From Sindora glabra (taxonomy: Eukaryota > Streptophyta > Magnoliopsida > Fabales > Fabaceae), in NCBI GenBank assembly GCA_020226215.1, contig CM035227.1:103337732-103401731 (forward strand): DNA of 64,000 nucleotides, given 5' to 3'. Below, piece by piece: positions 1 through 13,378 of the stretch (within the stretch, counting starts at the first letter, position 1; the number at the start of each line of letters is the position of its first letter). Below the pieces are notes generated by a model, which saw only the letters and a program-made list of their open reading frames with translations, did no database searches and was not told the origin of the DNA. A program made the translations under genes and the position numbers.

Positions 1-1740
1 AGAACAAAATTGGTTTATAAACTCCAGCTTATCCATTTTAAGAATAAGAGTAAGAGGAGTTAAGTTGATATCAACAAAATTCTCTTTTCTTTAAAAAATA
101 CTTTTAATCAATCTAGACATAGAGATACCTAGATGTTTCCAATTTGATTAATATATCGAAAAACTACTTTTTTTCACCTATACTAGTAAAAGTAGATTAA
201 ATAAATCTATAAAATGGCACTTAAAAATATGAGAATATGGAAAAGTAATAATTCCATGATAGGGAATTTTTTTATTTTTTAAAAAAAATCCTTGAAAAAA
301 TTAATTGTCACTTGATGAATTTGCACTTGATTATTTATTCAATGTCTTTCAACATTTCTAAATATCATTATACAATTCTTTCATCTTTTGATAATAGTTT
401 TTGTGTGATAGTATTTGGTATTTTGATCACTATCCATAATCAATTTTGATTTGAACTTTTGATACTAGAAAGTTTCTTCTTACATTAGGACTTCATTGAG
501 ATCTTTTTCTAAATTATCAAGAAAAAGATTCCACTATCTTTCTATAAATCTTTGAACTCTTTTAATTCTAGCTAATAAATTTTTTGCTTTTTCTTTTTTT
601 ATATGACTAATAACTTTAATGTTCTATTCTTTGATCTTTGGAATTCTTCCTTTATAAAATCATTATAATTACCATGATAGATCCAAGCATTTTCAAAATG
701 AAAAGAATGATTCTTTTTATTTCCATTTTCATCCCATAAGATCTATAGGAATTGAGTAATGGTTAAAATAAACCTTAAGTAAAGCTTGAACTGTTGCATC
801 TCCAAACTTAATTATGCAATCAATATTACAAAAAGCACAATCTAATCTTTAAAAAAGTTTAATGAAACATGGCAACTTTGGACCTCTCTATGTAAATCTT
901 GAATCTTAAGAACTTAAATCTATCCAATGATAATCATCAATAAGGTTATTAAACTTCCGACATCTATCAATATTACATGGCGCACCCTTTCTTTTTCACT
1001 AATCTCCTTAACATCATTGAAATCTTTTGCTATAAGCCAAAGCTTGGATATAAAAGCTTCTAACCCTCTTTAATGGCCATGAACTTAATCTTTTAGTTCA
1101 ATAAATGAACTCATATATATATATATGAAATGCTAAGAAAAAAAGATCCTCTTTAATTTCAAGATGAAGAAACCAAGTATTCTTTTCAAGCTCTTTTATA
1201 ACTAATAAATCATCCTTCCAAACCACCTAAATCCTACTACTCTACCTTGGCCTTGAGTGTTATAGATTTTCAATAGCCAATTTGCTAAAGGATACCTATT
1301 ACTCAATGATCTATTATTTTAATTTCTACTAGCACCAATATATTTAGATGTGGAAAAGCAAGTAGCTACTTTACATGCATAACAAAATCTTTACCTCAAA
1401 CTTCAAAATAATTACATGTAAATATTTTCCTAATCATTATGGATAACAAAAGACTAAAAAGAGAATAAAATCAAAATACATTCATAAAAAAATAAATAAG
1501 CATAACATTGCTAAGCTAGTTTATATCCCTTGGCTTTAACATCAAAGCCATTTATATCATGTGAATCTTCCACCTTGGAAACTTCCTGCACCTCATTATT
1601 TTTGATGTTTTCACTTAAAGTATCATGTGGATCTAGTGGTTGTTTTTTTTTTAAGTTGTGACTATATATCCATATCATTTCCCACCTTTCACATTTGAAA
1701 TAGCTTAATTTAGGAGATAACGCATTACAAGACAAATTCC
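1..1740 (-). pseudogene. Degenerate LINE retrotransposon, ORF1 end and ORF2 endonuclease part
   Basis: On the minus strand, reading from 1740 downward, the first open piece (1735-1511) has a run resembling a worn zinc knuckle (PKLSYFKCERWEMIWIY), as at the end of plant LINE ORF1. Further down, 1036-1000 reads AKDFNDVKEISEKE, matching the GDFNEI...EK core of the APE-type endonuclease of ORF2. At about 970-850 the run CRKFNNLIDDYHWIDLSS and then RFT followed by PKLPCF match the next conserved endonuclease block. The pieces lie in several frames and are cut by many stops, so this copy is dead. The order ORF1 then endonuclease fits one element on the minus strand, cut by the window edge. It is a separate copy from the LINE at 61.6-64 kb, which carries the opposite half of ORF2. 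Confidence 0.7.
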
Positions 1741-2089
1741 AAATGAAATATTAGAATGTTTTGATTTGGGCTTACTCTTATTAGATGCTAATCATTTAGC
1801 AAGTGATATACCAATCTCCTTGTCAAAATTATCCAAAGTGATATACCATCCTCTTTGCATATAGAATGTGCAAATACAGGGAGGAGAAAGAAGAGGCTAA
1901 TAATATTTAATAGGCATGCTTTGGCTGGATTACTCCTTCTCTATTTTTTTAAATGAGAGGATGATAATTTCATTTTAATCCTAACTTCAAAGGGATAATT
2001 TGTTACATTTCAAACTCTATATCTTAAATTTTTCATAAGTCTATACTTTAAGGGAGTTTTTTTTATATTTTTTCCTAGAGAACAATTTG
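1741..2089. other. AT-rich spacer, nothing recognised
   Basis: This stretch between the LINE remnant and the LTR-like repeat has only short AT-rich sequence. No open frame, structured RNA or recognisable repeat end was seen. Confidence 0.5.
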
Positions 2090-3773
2090 CATTAGATTTG
2101 ATATACTTAAATGATGAAGGCCATCAAATTAGCTTCTATACAAAATAAGTTTAACCTACTTATTAAATCTAAAACTAAACAAGTCTGACTATCACCCTAA
2201 AGAAAAATCTACCCCAACACTTATCTATTATATACCAAGGCCCATTAAGGAAAGATTTACAAAGAAATATTTATTTGCAAGCAAAGTATCTAGTTTTTAC
2301 CTATGACCAAGCTTGTATGACTTCCAAAGAAATTCATGCTTATTATGGTGGCGATAGAGCATTAACTAGTGGATCTATAATGCAAAACATAGAGGGATAA
2401 GTTCAAGATTTAGTGAACAAATGTTCCAAGGAAATAATTTAACTACAAGTAAGATGTTACTAACCAAACTACCCTCTTTTACCCTAATTCACATTCCATA
2501 CATTCAACAAGCCAAACATTCATTAGTGCTACTATAACAACCACATGAGCAATAAAGTTTCATATCACAACTTTCTCAAGTGGATCATTGTATATCATTA
2601 ACATTTAATAGGAAGTATGTAAAAGAAATCAAGTAAATCTTTTTATAAATCTCTATCAATCTTATCCCTCACAAGCTTATCCTTATTCCTCTAAATCATT
2701 CTTGTCCTTCACAAGTAAATTTTCGAATATAGTGTAAAAGTCACAAAATTTATCAATTTGCCCCTATTTCAATTCTCACATGCAATAATAGCAATGAAGC
2801 TTATTCATTGTAATCTCAAATCATAACATAATCTCATAAGTCACAACATCACTATATTTCTTTATATGACTTCACTATGCTCGTTTCACATTTACCAATG
2901 CATATGTGCTTATGTTACAATCATAAAATGAATTACGTTTCTTAGAATTCTTGAAATAAACCAAAGTTAAAAATGGATAGGATATAATCAGTTATATAAT
3001 AATTATGTAATCTTAGAGAATAACTCTACTTGGATATAATTAATTATATAAGTCTAGAGAGCAAATCTTTGGATATAATCAATTAGATAAATCTAATAAG
3101 CATAACTTTGGATATGATCAATTATTTTAATATTTTTTGCAAATTTTTCTTCAAAAAATACTATTCATTTAAGAGTTTTTTTCCTAGAACTCATCTTTTA
3201 AGCCAAAATTCTCAATTAATTCACTATAAATCATAAGAACAACTTCATCTATAGTAGATCTAGCTAAGAAGTTTATACCAAACCTTATCCCATATCATTT
3301 CATCATGAATTTTTCAAATATAAAGAAAAATCTAATCTTAACTAAGTTAAATCATCCCAGATCATGAGATCTTGGGTAAAATATTTACTTATCACTTATG
3401 GAAGAAATGAAAGGTAATCGAATTAAAGGTTAGCTTGCTCCTAGCTTGGATTTGAGGAAAATGAAGAAAGGAGGAAGTAGATTAACTTCTTTAGCACTTG
3501 AGGGGAAAAAGAGGGTGTGGAGTTCGAGGGAAAATAGGGGAGGGGTACTAAATTGAAGAATTTATATGGCAAGAGACCAAAAGGCAAAATGAAAAACAAG
3601 CTCCCAAAGTCTACCCCACACTTATATTTTCGTCTATAATCAAATCTAGCTTTAAGACAAATTTTACTGATGCATTCTTTGAGTATCTTAACACACACAA
3701 AAATTATTTATTGATCTATTATAATTATTCAATTGTTTTCACATATGACATTTTAATTTAAATGGGTGTAACA
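2090..3773 (-). mobile_element. LTR-like dispersed repeat, copy 1
   Basis: This block aligns along its length with 44.76-46.62 kb. Matching anchors include the tract around 2235-2400 (against 44880-45060), the tract around 3390-3440 (against 46100-46160) and the purine-rich tract around 3460-3550 (against 46295-46400). Read on the minus strand the higher-coordinate end of both copies begins TGTTA, at 3773 and 46617, which is typical of a plant LTR 5' end. No protein-coding domain is visible in either copy, so these may be solo LTRs or the LTR part of a Ty3-type element. The lower-coordinate end is approximate and no target-site duplication was resolved. The short open frame at 3441-3698 lies in the purine-rich tract and is not credible as a gene. 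Confidence 0.55.
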
Positions 3774-6389
3774 TAAAGATATCCTAATTAAGAATTTGGC
3801 CATTATGAATGTGCGCATGTAGATGATGATGATGTGGTTGTTCAGGAAGATAAAGTAGCTCAACCAAAGAGCCAAGAATGTGACTAGGTTATTAGTTAGA
3901 ATATTTTGAAGCTTAATGTATGCATGACTATTAAGATTTAGTATCTTCCATTTTATTTACAAAGTTTCAAAGAACCATTTTTGCATTGTTCATGTAGCTT
4001 TCAACTTAATTACGTTGTCATTTCACCGTATAAATTAGGTAGATTCGCATTGCTTGCTCAACCTTAACGTCAGAATCTTCATGATAAGTTAGAGTATAGT
4101 GAATTTGAAGAATTAAATGGCATAGAGGATGCATTATAAATTTTAATCAAATGTCAAATTGAATCATAAATGGAGTTGCATTTCCAGAAAATCCAAACTA
4201 TTGATATGGTTGGTGATATTATCTCACCCCAAGTGTGTATCATTAAAAAAAAAAAAACCTAGAAAATAAAAAAGGTCCGTCATCAAACATTCAATGAATC
4301 AACCACACAAAAAACCTACTAGAGAGGTTACAAAACAACAAAACTCATATGATATATTTCATTATCATGGTTAGTTTGTTGTTGACGTCGCTATATTTGA
4401 ATTAAAGTTGCAATGTGAATTCGCGAGTCAATGTCACCTCCGCAGCTTGTTAGGATGTTTTAAGTGTTTTGTATAAATGTTTGTGTTTATTTATATTTTC
4501 ATGTTTTGTTTGTTTGTTTTTGTTTTCAGGGCATGGTAGCTATCCTTCAAATATGTAAGTTTATCTCATTGATCCCCATGTACTATTTGTTGCGATGTGA
4601 GACGAAAAAAAAATAATACTAATAATATCCGTCACAAAATAAGATAGTAGTTTATTTGTTTGAAAGAAATACGAAATTTATTTATCCCAGGTCTACAATT
4701 TTTAAATTGGGATTAAAAAAGATCTTGCATCTTTTCCTCTCATTACATAATTGGCTACCATATAAAAATAGGAAGAAATAAAATCTTTCACAGAACCTAG
4801 TTATGGAAAAAAAAAAAAAAACAGCTATTTTATCATGCGTTACTTGCATAAATAGGGTCATAGGGTTGTTCAACTCAAGTTGCTTTCTTTTGAAATGTTG
4901 CTTTGGATTATTAAAACATTGTCCCCACAAAGAAAAATTCCAAATTTTATGGTCAATCAAATTAATCTGATAGATGATGACGGGTGCCTGAAAGAAAATT
5001 CTTAAAATCAAACTCTAACTTCGAACCTAATTGGAGATAAGAAGCCATTTTAATCAACAACTTGGAAATTTCTCTCCAACCAAGCAATAGGTTAAAGTCT
5101 AAACCAGAATCCTAATATTTAACTCTGAAATAAGAACATATATGCTGTCTATTTGCTTTCTTGTCATAATCGTAATAATCAACTAAATTGGCTGTGTTTA
5201 GGAACAAGAGAAACAAGAACAGAAACGTGAATGGCATATTCGCCCTCAGTTCTTTGATTTTGAAAAGAAAATTTTCTAATCCTATTGTAATTTTAAACTT
5301 TTCAATAGTATTTTTATATATTTAAATAAATCAATAATTATAATATTTTAATTAAATAAATTTTGAAATTATGAAAATAATTCTTTGATTTATTAAAAAA
5401 TAACAGGAAGTAGTATTGAAAATTTCAATATTATGACTAGAAATTTTTCCATGTCAACAATACTTTGGTAGGTATGGAGAATCAATTAAAGAGTTATTCC
5501 AACAACATTAATTAAGTGAAAATATTATATTTGATAATGGTTTACATAATTCCTCGCATGACTACATGTTTAATTCAATTAATTTGATGTATTCAAAAAT
5601 TGACGAAATCAATTTATATTATCTTTTGGAGATATCCGATAAAATCGGATGATAGAAAATTAGTTTATGTTAATTGCCTTACACGTAAATGTATAGACAA
5701 TTAAGGGAGAATGTATTTTTTTTTTATTTTTTGCTACAAGGGAAAATGTAAGTTATTTTCTTTAATTTTGAGCTGGTTGTATTTAATACCTATAATTACC
5801 AATTTTTATAATTATTTTAACAAAATGATTTATATGTGATAAATTGCATGCAATATGTATTTTGTGATTAGTTGGAGGAGATAGACCTGCTTTGTTTGAC
5901 ACAATTTTATGAAAAAATTAAGTACAATATGAAAGTTTTGTAGCTCAAATTTGAAAGTTAGCTAGCACTTTAACTTATGTGCTATTCTTTTGATTTTTTT
6001 TCCTGTTTTGAAATATTTTGATTATTTTAACATAATTTGCTTGTCTAATATGAGTATGAAAGCATATATATGAATGCAATCCTCGTAATTTTATCTTTTT
6101 ATCAATATAATATAATATTAAGTTCCCCTAAAATTATGAGAAAAGGTTCTATGTGAATTCAATTCATCATTTACAAATAATTTTGATAAAAAATTATAAA
6201 AATTAATAGTTATAAATTTTAAATGTAATTCCTTCAAAATTAAAAAGGATAATTACATTTTTTTTGCAACAGTTGATCATGTGCATGATTCGGCGAAAAT
6301 TCCATGACTCCTCGTATTTGTGTACTCAAATTCTCCTTAACACCATAGTTGGTGCTTTCTTATCACTTATCCCTTGCTTCACACACTTT
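3774..6389. other. AT-rich intergenic region without a supported gene
   Basis: No recognised gene was found. An open frame of 109 codons on the minus strand (4682-5011) is rich in Phe, Ile and Asn and matches no family I know, so it is probably chance. At 4530-4555 a 26-base segment is bracketed by a good acceptor (pyrimidine tract then CAG) and a good donor (GTAAGT), but no neighbouring exon can be joined to it. Around 5280-6250 the sequence is plain AT-rich spacer. Confidence 0.4.
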
Positions 6390-6775
6390 AAAATTAAAAT
6401 TTATTTTATTTATATTATTATTATTTTAAAATCTCATAAAATTAGATAAGATTCGATAAAAATTCATTTTATTTTAAATATAATATTTTTATTGAACAAT
6501 TTTAACTTTAATTTTTCAAGTTATAAATAATTATTTTTCTATTTTGAATTCTCTCTCTCAATCTTAAGGATAATATTATAAATATAAATATTTAAAATAA
6601 ATTTTATAAATTTTAATAAAATTTCAAATAAAAAAATTATTTTAAAATAAAATAAAATTATATTTTATATAGTTTATCATAAATAAAAGAATTCATTTCA
6701 TTTTTTACTAATGAAATGAATTCTATTTTTTATTAAAATAAAATAGAATAAATTTTATTTTTTAATATACCAAGA
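6390..6775. repeat. MITE of the GAATTCATTTCATTT family, left end missing
   Basis: The sequence from about 6390 to 6775 follows the internal part and right end of the complete element at 57246-57709. Both share the same run through the AT-rich core and end in an AAAGAATTCATTTCATTT-type inverted arm (here 6688-6725). The left terminal inverted repeat seen in the 57 kb copy is not evident here. It is non-coding. Confidence 0.5.
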
Positions 6776-6779
6776 GAAA

Positions 6780-7249
6780 GATTAGTTAATTTTAATAATA
6801 TTACTGTTTATTTAGTGTGTGTGTGTGAGAGAGAGAGAAAGAGTGTATAGGTCAAAAGACAGAGAGAGAAACACTCCTTAACGCCATACTGCTTTAAAAG
6901 AAGATTTTCCGTAGCGGATGGACGTATGCATCCTTCCAAGGCTGATATCTTCTGTGATAAACAAAAATGGAAATCTCATTAACACCGCAATTAATAATAC
7001 TGAAATGATTTAGTATTATATAACAAAATTCTATTTTAAGTCCCATTTATATCGTTGAAAAGTATTTTCTTCCAAAAAAAATTATTTGTATGTATATTAA
7101 TAAATGAATAATATGCCACTTATATTTATAATTAAAAAAATAATATATAATAAATTTTTTTTAATTCAAATGGTGTCTGATATTATTTGAAAGTTTTATA
7201 TTTCATCTAAAATCTAATATATAGTCTTTAAATGTGTATATAGTAATTT
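6780..7249. other. GA-rich island and AT-rich spacer before the tandem duplication
   Basis: A short (GT)n(GA)n tract around 6816-6865 is followed by about 90 bases of more balanced composition (6870-6960) and then AT-rich sequence leading into the duplicated region. No gene or RNA was recognised. Confidence 0.4.
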
Positions 7250-7496
7250 AATTATTTCTCTTATTACAAAAAAAGGACGCTTTAACTATAATAATAAAAG
7301 AAAATAAATTCTTCTTCAACATTAATGAAAGAAGAATTTATTTTTTAAACTCTTTGTATTTAATATTATTTAAATAAAATATTATTTTTATTTTAATAAT
7401 GCATAATTATATTTTATAAAAATATTTTTATCAAAATAAATAATATTTTAAATATTTTAAATTCACCTTCACACTCCACAGTCTATTAGAAACAAG

Positions 7497-7497
<1 letters not shown>

Positions 7498-7575
<78 letters not shown>
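7498..7575. repeat. (TAA)26 microsatellite in unit A
   Basis: An uninterrupted trinucleotide run of about 78 bases. The sister unit has a shorter run at the same place (13325-13377), so the repeat existed before the duplication and has changed length since. Apparent poly-Leu and poly-Tyr open frames across these tracts are artefacts of the repeat. Confidence 0.95.
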
Positions 7576-7577
<2 letters not shown>

Positions 7578-9831
7578 GAGTGTATGTCAATAGTTCCTTT
7601 TGTAAAAAAATGACATTGAAAGTAGTAAATGCAAATAACAACACTTCAAAGTATTTCTTGACACTTCTAAGCCTAAGCAATACGCATGCTACCAATTATT
7701 CCCAGCAAAAATGCATAAAGAAAGAAGAGGAAGCCAAACTAGATGGGGGAGAAATTATGATATATTGTTAATATAATAATGTATTAATGCATAAGTAAAT
7801 TTAATTTATTTTTTATAAAATTAAATTTAATATACTATATGATGATAGCATATTAATAATAAAATTTAATAGGACATCAATATTTTTACTGCATCAATAA
7901 TAATGTAATATAATTATCTCTGAAATTAGATAGGGTTACAATGCTTTAGCTCTGAGTTCAGAGAGCACGCCATTTTGCATGCACATAGAAGCTTTCGAAA
8001 GGAGAATATTGGAATTATATTGATGCAAAGATTCTCCAACATGTTAATGGTAGCGTCATCAAAATGCCTCTTCAAAGCTTCATCTTTTTTTTTTTTTTTT
8101 TTTATTGTTTTGCGCTTATCATGTTGCGGAATAAACAAGCACATCGGATTCGGAGGTGGAATCCCCACTTTTAAAAGCCAGCTATTTTATTTTATTTTAT
8201 TTTATTTTTTCTCAATTATTTTATTCTTCGATTATGTTCGTTGAACAGATCACATGTTGGTTGACGCTATAAATTTTTGTGATATCATTTAATGGACAAA
8301 TTCAATTGCTTTTGTGTGTGTCTGTACGCACGTATATATATATTCGTATGTAAAGATTTTGTTCTTAATGGCATCAATAATAATTACATTAACTATTTTT
8401 TAAATTTGATTCAATTATACTTTATTCTTTTTATTTTTTAAAATTATACATTTTTTAACTGCAGTTCGTTGTCTAATATTATTTTTAATGACTAAAAGAA
8501 TAAAAAATATAATAACTTTACACCTTCTTCAAAGAAAAGCAACTTTCTATATTAAAATGTAAGAAAAATGATTTTTCAATTGTTATGGATTACATTAAAG
8601 AAGGAATTACAATTAAAAAATTAATATCATTATATTTCATAATAGTAGAAGAATAATGAGGGATGAAAGTGTATAATTTTAAAAAATATCAAATGTAATT
8701 GAGCCAAATTTTAAAAAAAAATTAATGTAAATTGAATTCAATAATAATATTGAAAGCATTTTAAGCCTCAAATAAGGGTACTCATAGGTTGTTTCGTTAG
8801 GAAATAAAGGAAAGGAAAGGAAAGATTGTAGTGTGACCCTTTCTTATTTGTGAATTCATGGTATTAGTGGATGTGGGGATGGAAGGAAAAGATAGTGAAG
8901 ACAAGATTATATCATAACTTTTCTTTTATTTAAAAATATAGTTTTTAAAATCAAATTGATCATTAAATTAGATAAATTACTAATTCACCAATTTAATAGT
9001 TCAATCACTGATTTATCATTTAAATTAATTTTGAATTAAAAATATAAATTATATATATTAAAAAATTAGCTATATGTCTACATTAGTATTTTATATTTAT
9101 AGTAACAAATTATGATAAAACTAAAATAATAATACAACATAAATTAATGATATAAATAAATAAATAAATAATAAAATTTAAATGATATATTAATAATTTA
9201 TGCTAGAAATATTTTTAAAAAATAATATAAATTCAATTGATCTGAAATTATAAAAGTATTACATCTCAATTATTGCAAAATTACAAAATTTTCATCTTTT
9301 TATAAAAAATATAAAATTTGTAATGAATTGATTTACTAATTTTGATTAGTTTTGTTTAATTTATATGCATTTTTTATTTAGTACCCTTAACTAGTTGAAT
9401 TGCTTGGTCCCATTCAATTTTTAAGACTACGTTTGAGAGTTTTGGTCACTTTGTCATGAATTGGTTCACTAATTTGGATCAATTTTGATCAATTTACATG
9501 CATTTGTGATTTAATACCTTTAACTAGTTGAATTGGCTGGTCCAAATTCAATTTTTAAGACTATATTTAAGAGTTTTGATTAAAGGTGAAAAGAAATTAA
9601 AGGTTTATATGATTAACTTTTGTGATATTTTATGACTAAATTCATTTATATATATATATATATATATATAGAAAGATTTTATTCATAAAGCATCAATAAT
9701 CAATAATAAGATATATTAATTACACTTCAAGCCTTAAATAAGAAGACTCACGTGCTATTTTGCTGAGGATGAAGGTAGGGAAAAGAAAGAAAAAGATTAT
9801 AGTGTAATTTTTTTCTGATTTGTAGGTTTAT

Positions 9832-10150
9832 GGTATGTTTGGATGTGCAAATGGAAGGTAAGGAGAGTGAAGAGAAGATTATATCATAACTTTCCTTTTA
9901 TTTGAAAGTTTTGATTAAAGGTGGAAAGAAATTAAAGGTTTATATAACTAATGATCCAAAGTCTTTCAAAACCCTTTTCTATTTATTATTTTTGTATTCA
10001 TCCAATTTGGATGATTTTGAAGAATTTTTCTAAGTAATCAAATAAAAAATGGAAAAGTCATGACTTAGCCATTCATCCTTTTTCCTTCCCTTCCTCCATT
10101 ATTTCCTATTGCCTTGCCTTACCTTTCCTTCACCCCTAACTCTCAAATAT
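9832..10150. repeat. Inverted-repeat MITE-like element inside unit A
   Basis: The left end reads TTTGGATG followed by a GGAAGGTAAGG purine tract. The right end, read on the other strand, starts with TTTGAGAGTTAGGGGTGAAGG and the same kind of purine tract. The arms are imperfect and flank a non-coding core of about 230 bases. The same block is present in unit B at about 16063-16385, so it predates the duplication. The superfamily is not determined. Confidence 0.45.
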
Positions 10151-10736
10151 ATAAGGTTGTAAAGTAGGTAAACATGGTAGATACAAGTTGATCCATGCCA
10201 ATTTTGGTTTGTATAAACTGGTCCACATAAACCTATAAAAAATAAGATCAAATTTTGGGTGGTTCGAATAATTTTTTATTTATGGTTTAATTTGTAAATG
10301 TACAAACTTTAACTATAAATTTACAGGCCAATTTGTATTTGCTTAGTTCATGTGACTTCAATTCGTAAAACCAATCCATATAAATGTATAAAAAAACTCA
10401 AATTTTGAATAATTTGATCAATTCATAGATAGAACCAGAATCGATCTAATTCGTGGGCTTTGGTTCACTTGACAAACCTACAAATATATCAATAAACAAA
10501 AAGGTGAAGAGAAATAGGGATTATGGCTAACTTTTCAAATCTATCCGACATTCAATTTTTGCACTAGTCTAAATTAAAGATATTTTTATTATTATTTTAA
10601 CATTTTAATAATTTGTATTTATTTTTTATTATTATTTTTAACACTCATTAATAAATTAATTTTTTAAGAGAAGTAAAATTGTAAAACAAGCATTACAATT
10701 AATTAGCCATAATTTTAGTTCAAAACTTCATTATAT

Positions 10737-11117
10737 AATTTTAAACATTGAGGAAAGAAAGTTATGACTAATTTCGATGTTTTACTTCTCCTAAAATGTT
10801 CTACATCTCCCCCCCCCCCCCCAAAAAAAAAAAAAGTACGCGCAATTACTCAACCATTCATTTTTTTTTTTTAATTTCATTCCCTCAATCCTCTCTCTCT
10901 GTTTTTTTTTCCTTCCCTTTTTGCTATGAAGTCCCAAGTGCACCATAAAAGCTTAATATCTAACTAGTTGGAGGTAAGGTCGTTTTCTTATCTCGCTGTC
11001 TTTCATTAGCGGTGATGCAAATTTTTAATATTAAATTTTTTGTAAAATTACATAATTTGCATTTGCTTAAACTTCGTTTGGAATCAAATTTTTTAGAACT
11101 AGTTTCATTTTATTTAT
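10737..11117. repeat. Segment present only in unit A, with a C/A homopolymer junction
   Basis: Unit A has about 380 bases here between TTCATTATATA and the following AAATAAATT. Unit B joins these two flanks directly at about 16945-16955. The segment contains a C run followed at once by an A run (about 10808-10835) and T-rich tracts. Either it was inserted in A or deleted from B. Clean terminal repeats were not seen, so a deletion in B is equally possible. Confidence 0.5.
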
Positions 11118-13322
11118 AAATAAATTATATTATTTAAAAATTATGTTAAGAATAATAATTTTAATTTATTTATAAATAATTTTTTTGTTTAGAACATATT
11201 AAAAAATGTATGCAGTTTAATTAAAAAATAAATTATGATAATATAATAGTAAATACAATATTAAAAAAGGTAAAAATTTTCATAAAATATGCATTTTAAA
11301 TCAAATAAAATGATTTCTAATGAATTTTTTAATAAATTTAACGAATATTATAATAAAATAAATTTAATTAAAATATAAATTATAAATAAAATTGAATATC
11401 TTTTCATTTAAATTCAAATACTATTTGAAAATGAAATAAAATCTTTTCTAAAACTTGGAAAATGATATTTCAAAGAATAAGATTAAGTACATATATAATT
11501 TGTACCCTAGTTTCTTAGAAAACAATTTTTGCCGTTGAATATATATGACGATGAATGCCCGATGGACATTTGAAACTTTCCCATTGGGAGAGGGAGAACG
11601 TCAAACTATATTTATGAAATCCCATGAGGCAGTAAATTGGGCAATTAGAGTTATTAAGAGAATGCCAACTAATTTATCTCAAATTTTTCTTATGATTGAG
11701 AATGTTGTACTCATTAATATTTCTCATTTGCTTTTTTAATAAATTTGGTTTTCATTAGGAATAAAAAATAAGGAGAACGACAGACTATATTTATGAAATA
11801 AATAAATTTTACATTTATTATTTTCTGTTTTAAGCCATAATAACATGTAAGATAGATTTTTTCAATATTGCCGGTAGGGTACTAGTGGTTTGTTTTGAAA
11901 TTGCGGGAAGAAACTTAATCAGAATGTCAAGATCAACTATATCTAAGAGACAATGATCTTAATTAATCTTTGAAGGGAAGGTACTTAAGATAAGTTGTTT
12001 ATCAAACAAGATAATTAACATTGAAGGAAAATGAACCGGTAACAAAAAAAGTCACAATAATATCATTTCATTATGTGGATCCTCACAATTAACTGAATTA
12101 ATTTGTATTGGCTATGAGAGGATTAATCTTGTAGAATAACATGAATGATTCATGATTAAAAATCTTACATTAATGGTTGAAATCAAAATATAAAATCATG
12201 TCATCTTTCTTAAATGTTATAGAACTTTAGTCCTTTACTTAATGAAAGAGAAAATAGAAAAAAATGAGAGAAAATTTTAAATTTTTAAAATTTCACTCTC
12301 TAGGTTAGAAAGAAAAAGAAAAAAAAATTAAAATAATACAATTTGTGACTATCATCATTATCGCATATTAAAATCTTAAAAGTTTCTTTTATTTTCTTTT
12401 TTCTTCTTTAAATAAAATTTAATTTTTTTCCATTCTATTTAATTTCTCCTTTACTAAGCAACGCATAAGTGATGTTTTAATAAATATAAATTTGGTTCAC
12501 AGTTTGTGATGAATATTTTCTCATTGACTCAAACCAAATCATTTTTAGGTTCCGACCAATCAACCCAATAACATATGGCCAGACCACATAACCCCTGTAC
12601 ACTAATGTCAATTGGACACATCATGAAAATTGCACAAAACTAACTGGATAGCGTCATAAGCAATTGGTATAGTTGAAAAATAGCTACCATAGTGGCTTAC
12701 TTGCTCCCTTTAAGAGACAAAACTATTGATGTTAATATTATAATATGACCATCATACTCTAAATAGATTAATTACTATAAATATTGGTCACCACGAGGTA
12801 AGCTTTCTAACTTCACTTATTTACTTACTCTTTGCTCATATTAACTTAAGTTTTAAAGGATCAATATAAGTCTTAACCTCATTGTTGACTTACTTGCAAG
12901 CAGCCCTCTTCCAGTAATCTTTGTTAATTTTAACCTTTTTGCTCCCTTCTTGTAATATGTAATTAGTAGAATATTTTATACTATAAGTAAAAAAAAGAAG
13001 AGATGTCATTAAAAAATAATAATTAAGTTTTTGTAATTATATTAATAAAATAATTTTAATAGTTTTTTATTAATATATTAATATATAAATAAGTAATAAT
13101 ATAAAACTGATTCACGTTAATAAGTACTCAAATTTAAATTCTATTTTATTATTTCTATCATTACAAAAAGCAAATGATACTTATAATTATAATAATAGAA
13201 GAAAACAAATTCTTCTTTAATATTAATGAAAGAAAATTTTATTTTTTTTAATTCCTTTACATTTAAATATTTTAAAATCACTTTCTCTTATTCTATACAC
13301 TTCACAATCTATTAGCAACAAG

Positions 13323-13324
<2 letters not shown>

Positions 13325-13377
<53 letters not shown>
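13325..13377. repeat. (TAA)17-18 microsatellite in unit B
   Basis: Same locus as the longer TAA run in unit A at 7498. The length difference reflects change after duplication. Confidence 0.95.

Positions 13378-13378
<1 letters not shown>

Larger units (their letters stand above)
7250..13150. repeat. Tandem segmental duplication, unit A (about 5.9 kb)
   Basis: Unit A aligns in the same order and orientation with unit B (13151-19375). Anchor pairs: the TAA microsatellite (7498 against 13325), CCATTTTGCATGC (7969 against 13744), the GGAAAGGAAAGG tract (about 8810 against 15090), GGTATGTTTGG (about 9833 against 16067), the CCCATTGGGAGAGGGAGAACG block (about 11580 against 17390), TGCCGGTAGGGTACTAGTGG (about 11868 against 17746) and CTATAAATATTGGTCACCA (about 12775 against 18683). 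Identity looks high in patches with many small changes, so the event is not recent. Within the unit, 8765-8940 and 9720-9910 are themselves similar, so the unit has an older internal duplication. No open frame is conserved between the units, so it is treated as non-coding. Confidence 0.8.

Noticed and set aside
4530..4555. 26-base exon-like segment between a good acceptor and a good donor
   Set aside because: No flanking exon with a compatible frame or known family could be found. Chance splice-like words are common in AT-rich DNA.
7486..7695. Poly-Leu open frame on the minus strand, and the poly-Tyr one at 13302-13496
   Set aside because: Both are produced by translating the TAA microsatellite and are not preserved as the same protein between the two duplicated units.
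7926..8244. Overlapping frames on both strands, similar to one at 13749-13937, which might suggest a conserved small gene
   Set aside because: Similarity comes from the segmental duplication. The unit B frame is changed and shortened, and the unit A one runs through a T homopolymer.
11545..11739. 64-codon frame starting MTMNARWTFETFPLGEGERQ
   Set aside because: The sister sequence in unit B (about 17355) keeps only the first 30 codons, with mainly replacement changes, then diverges. There is no sign of selection for a protein.
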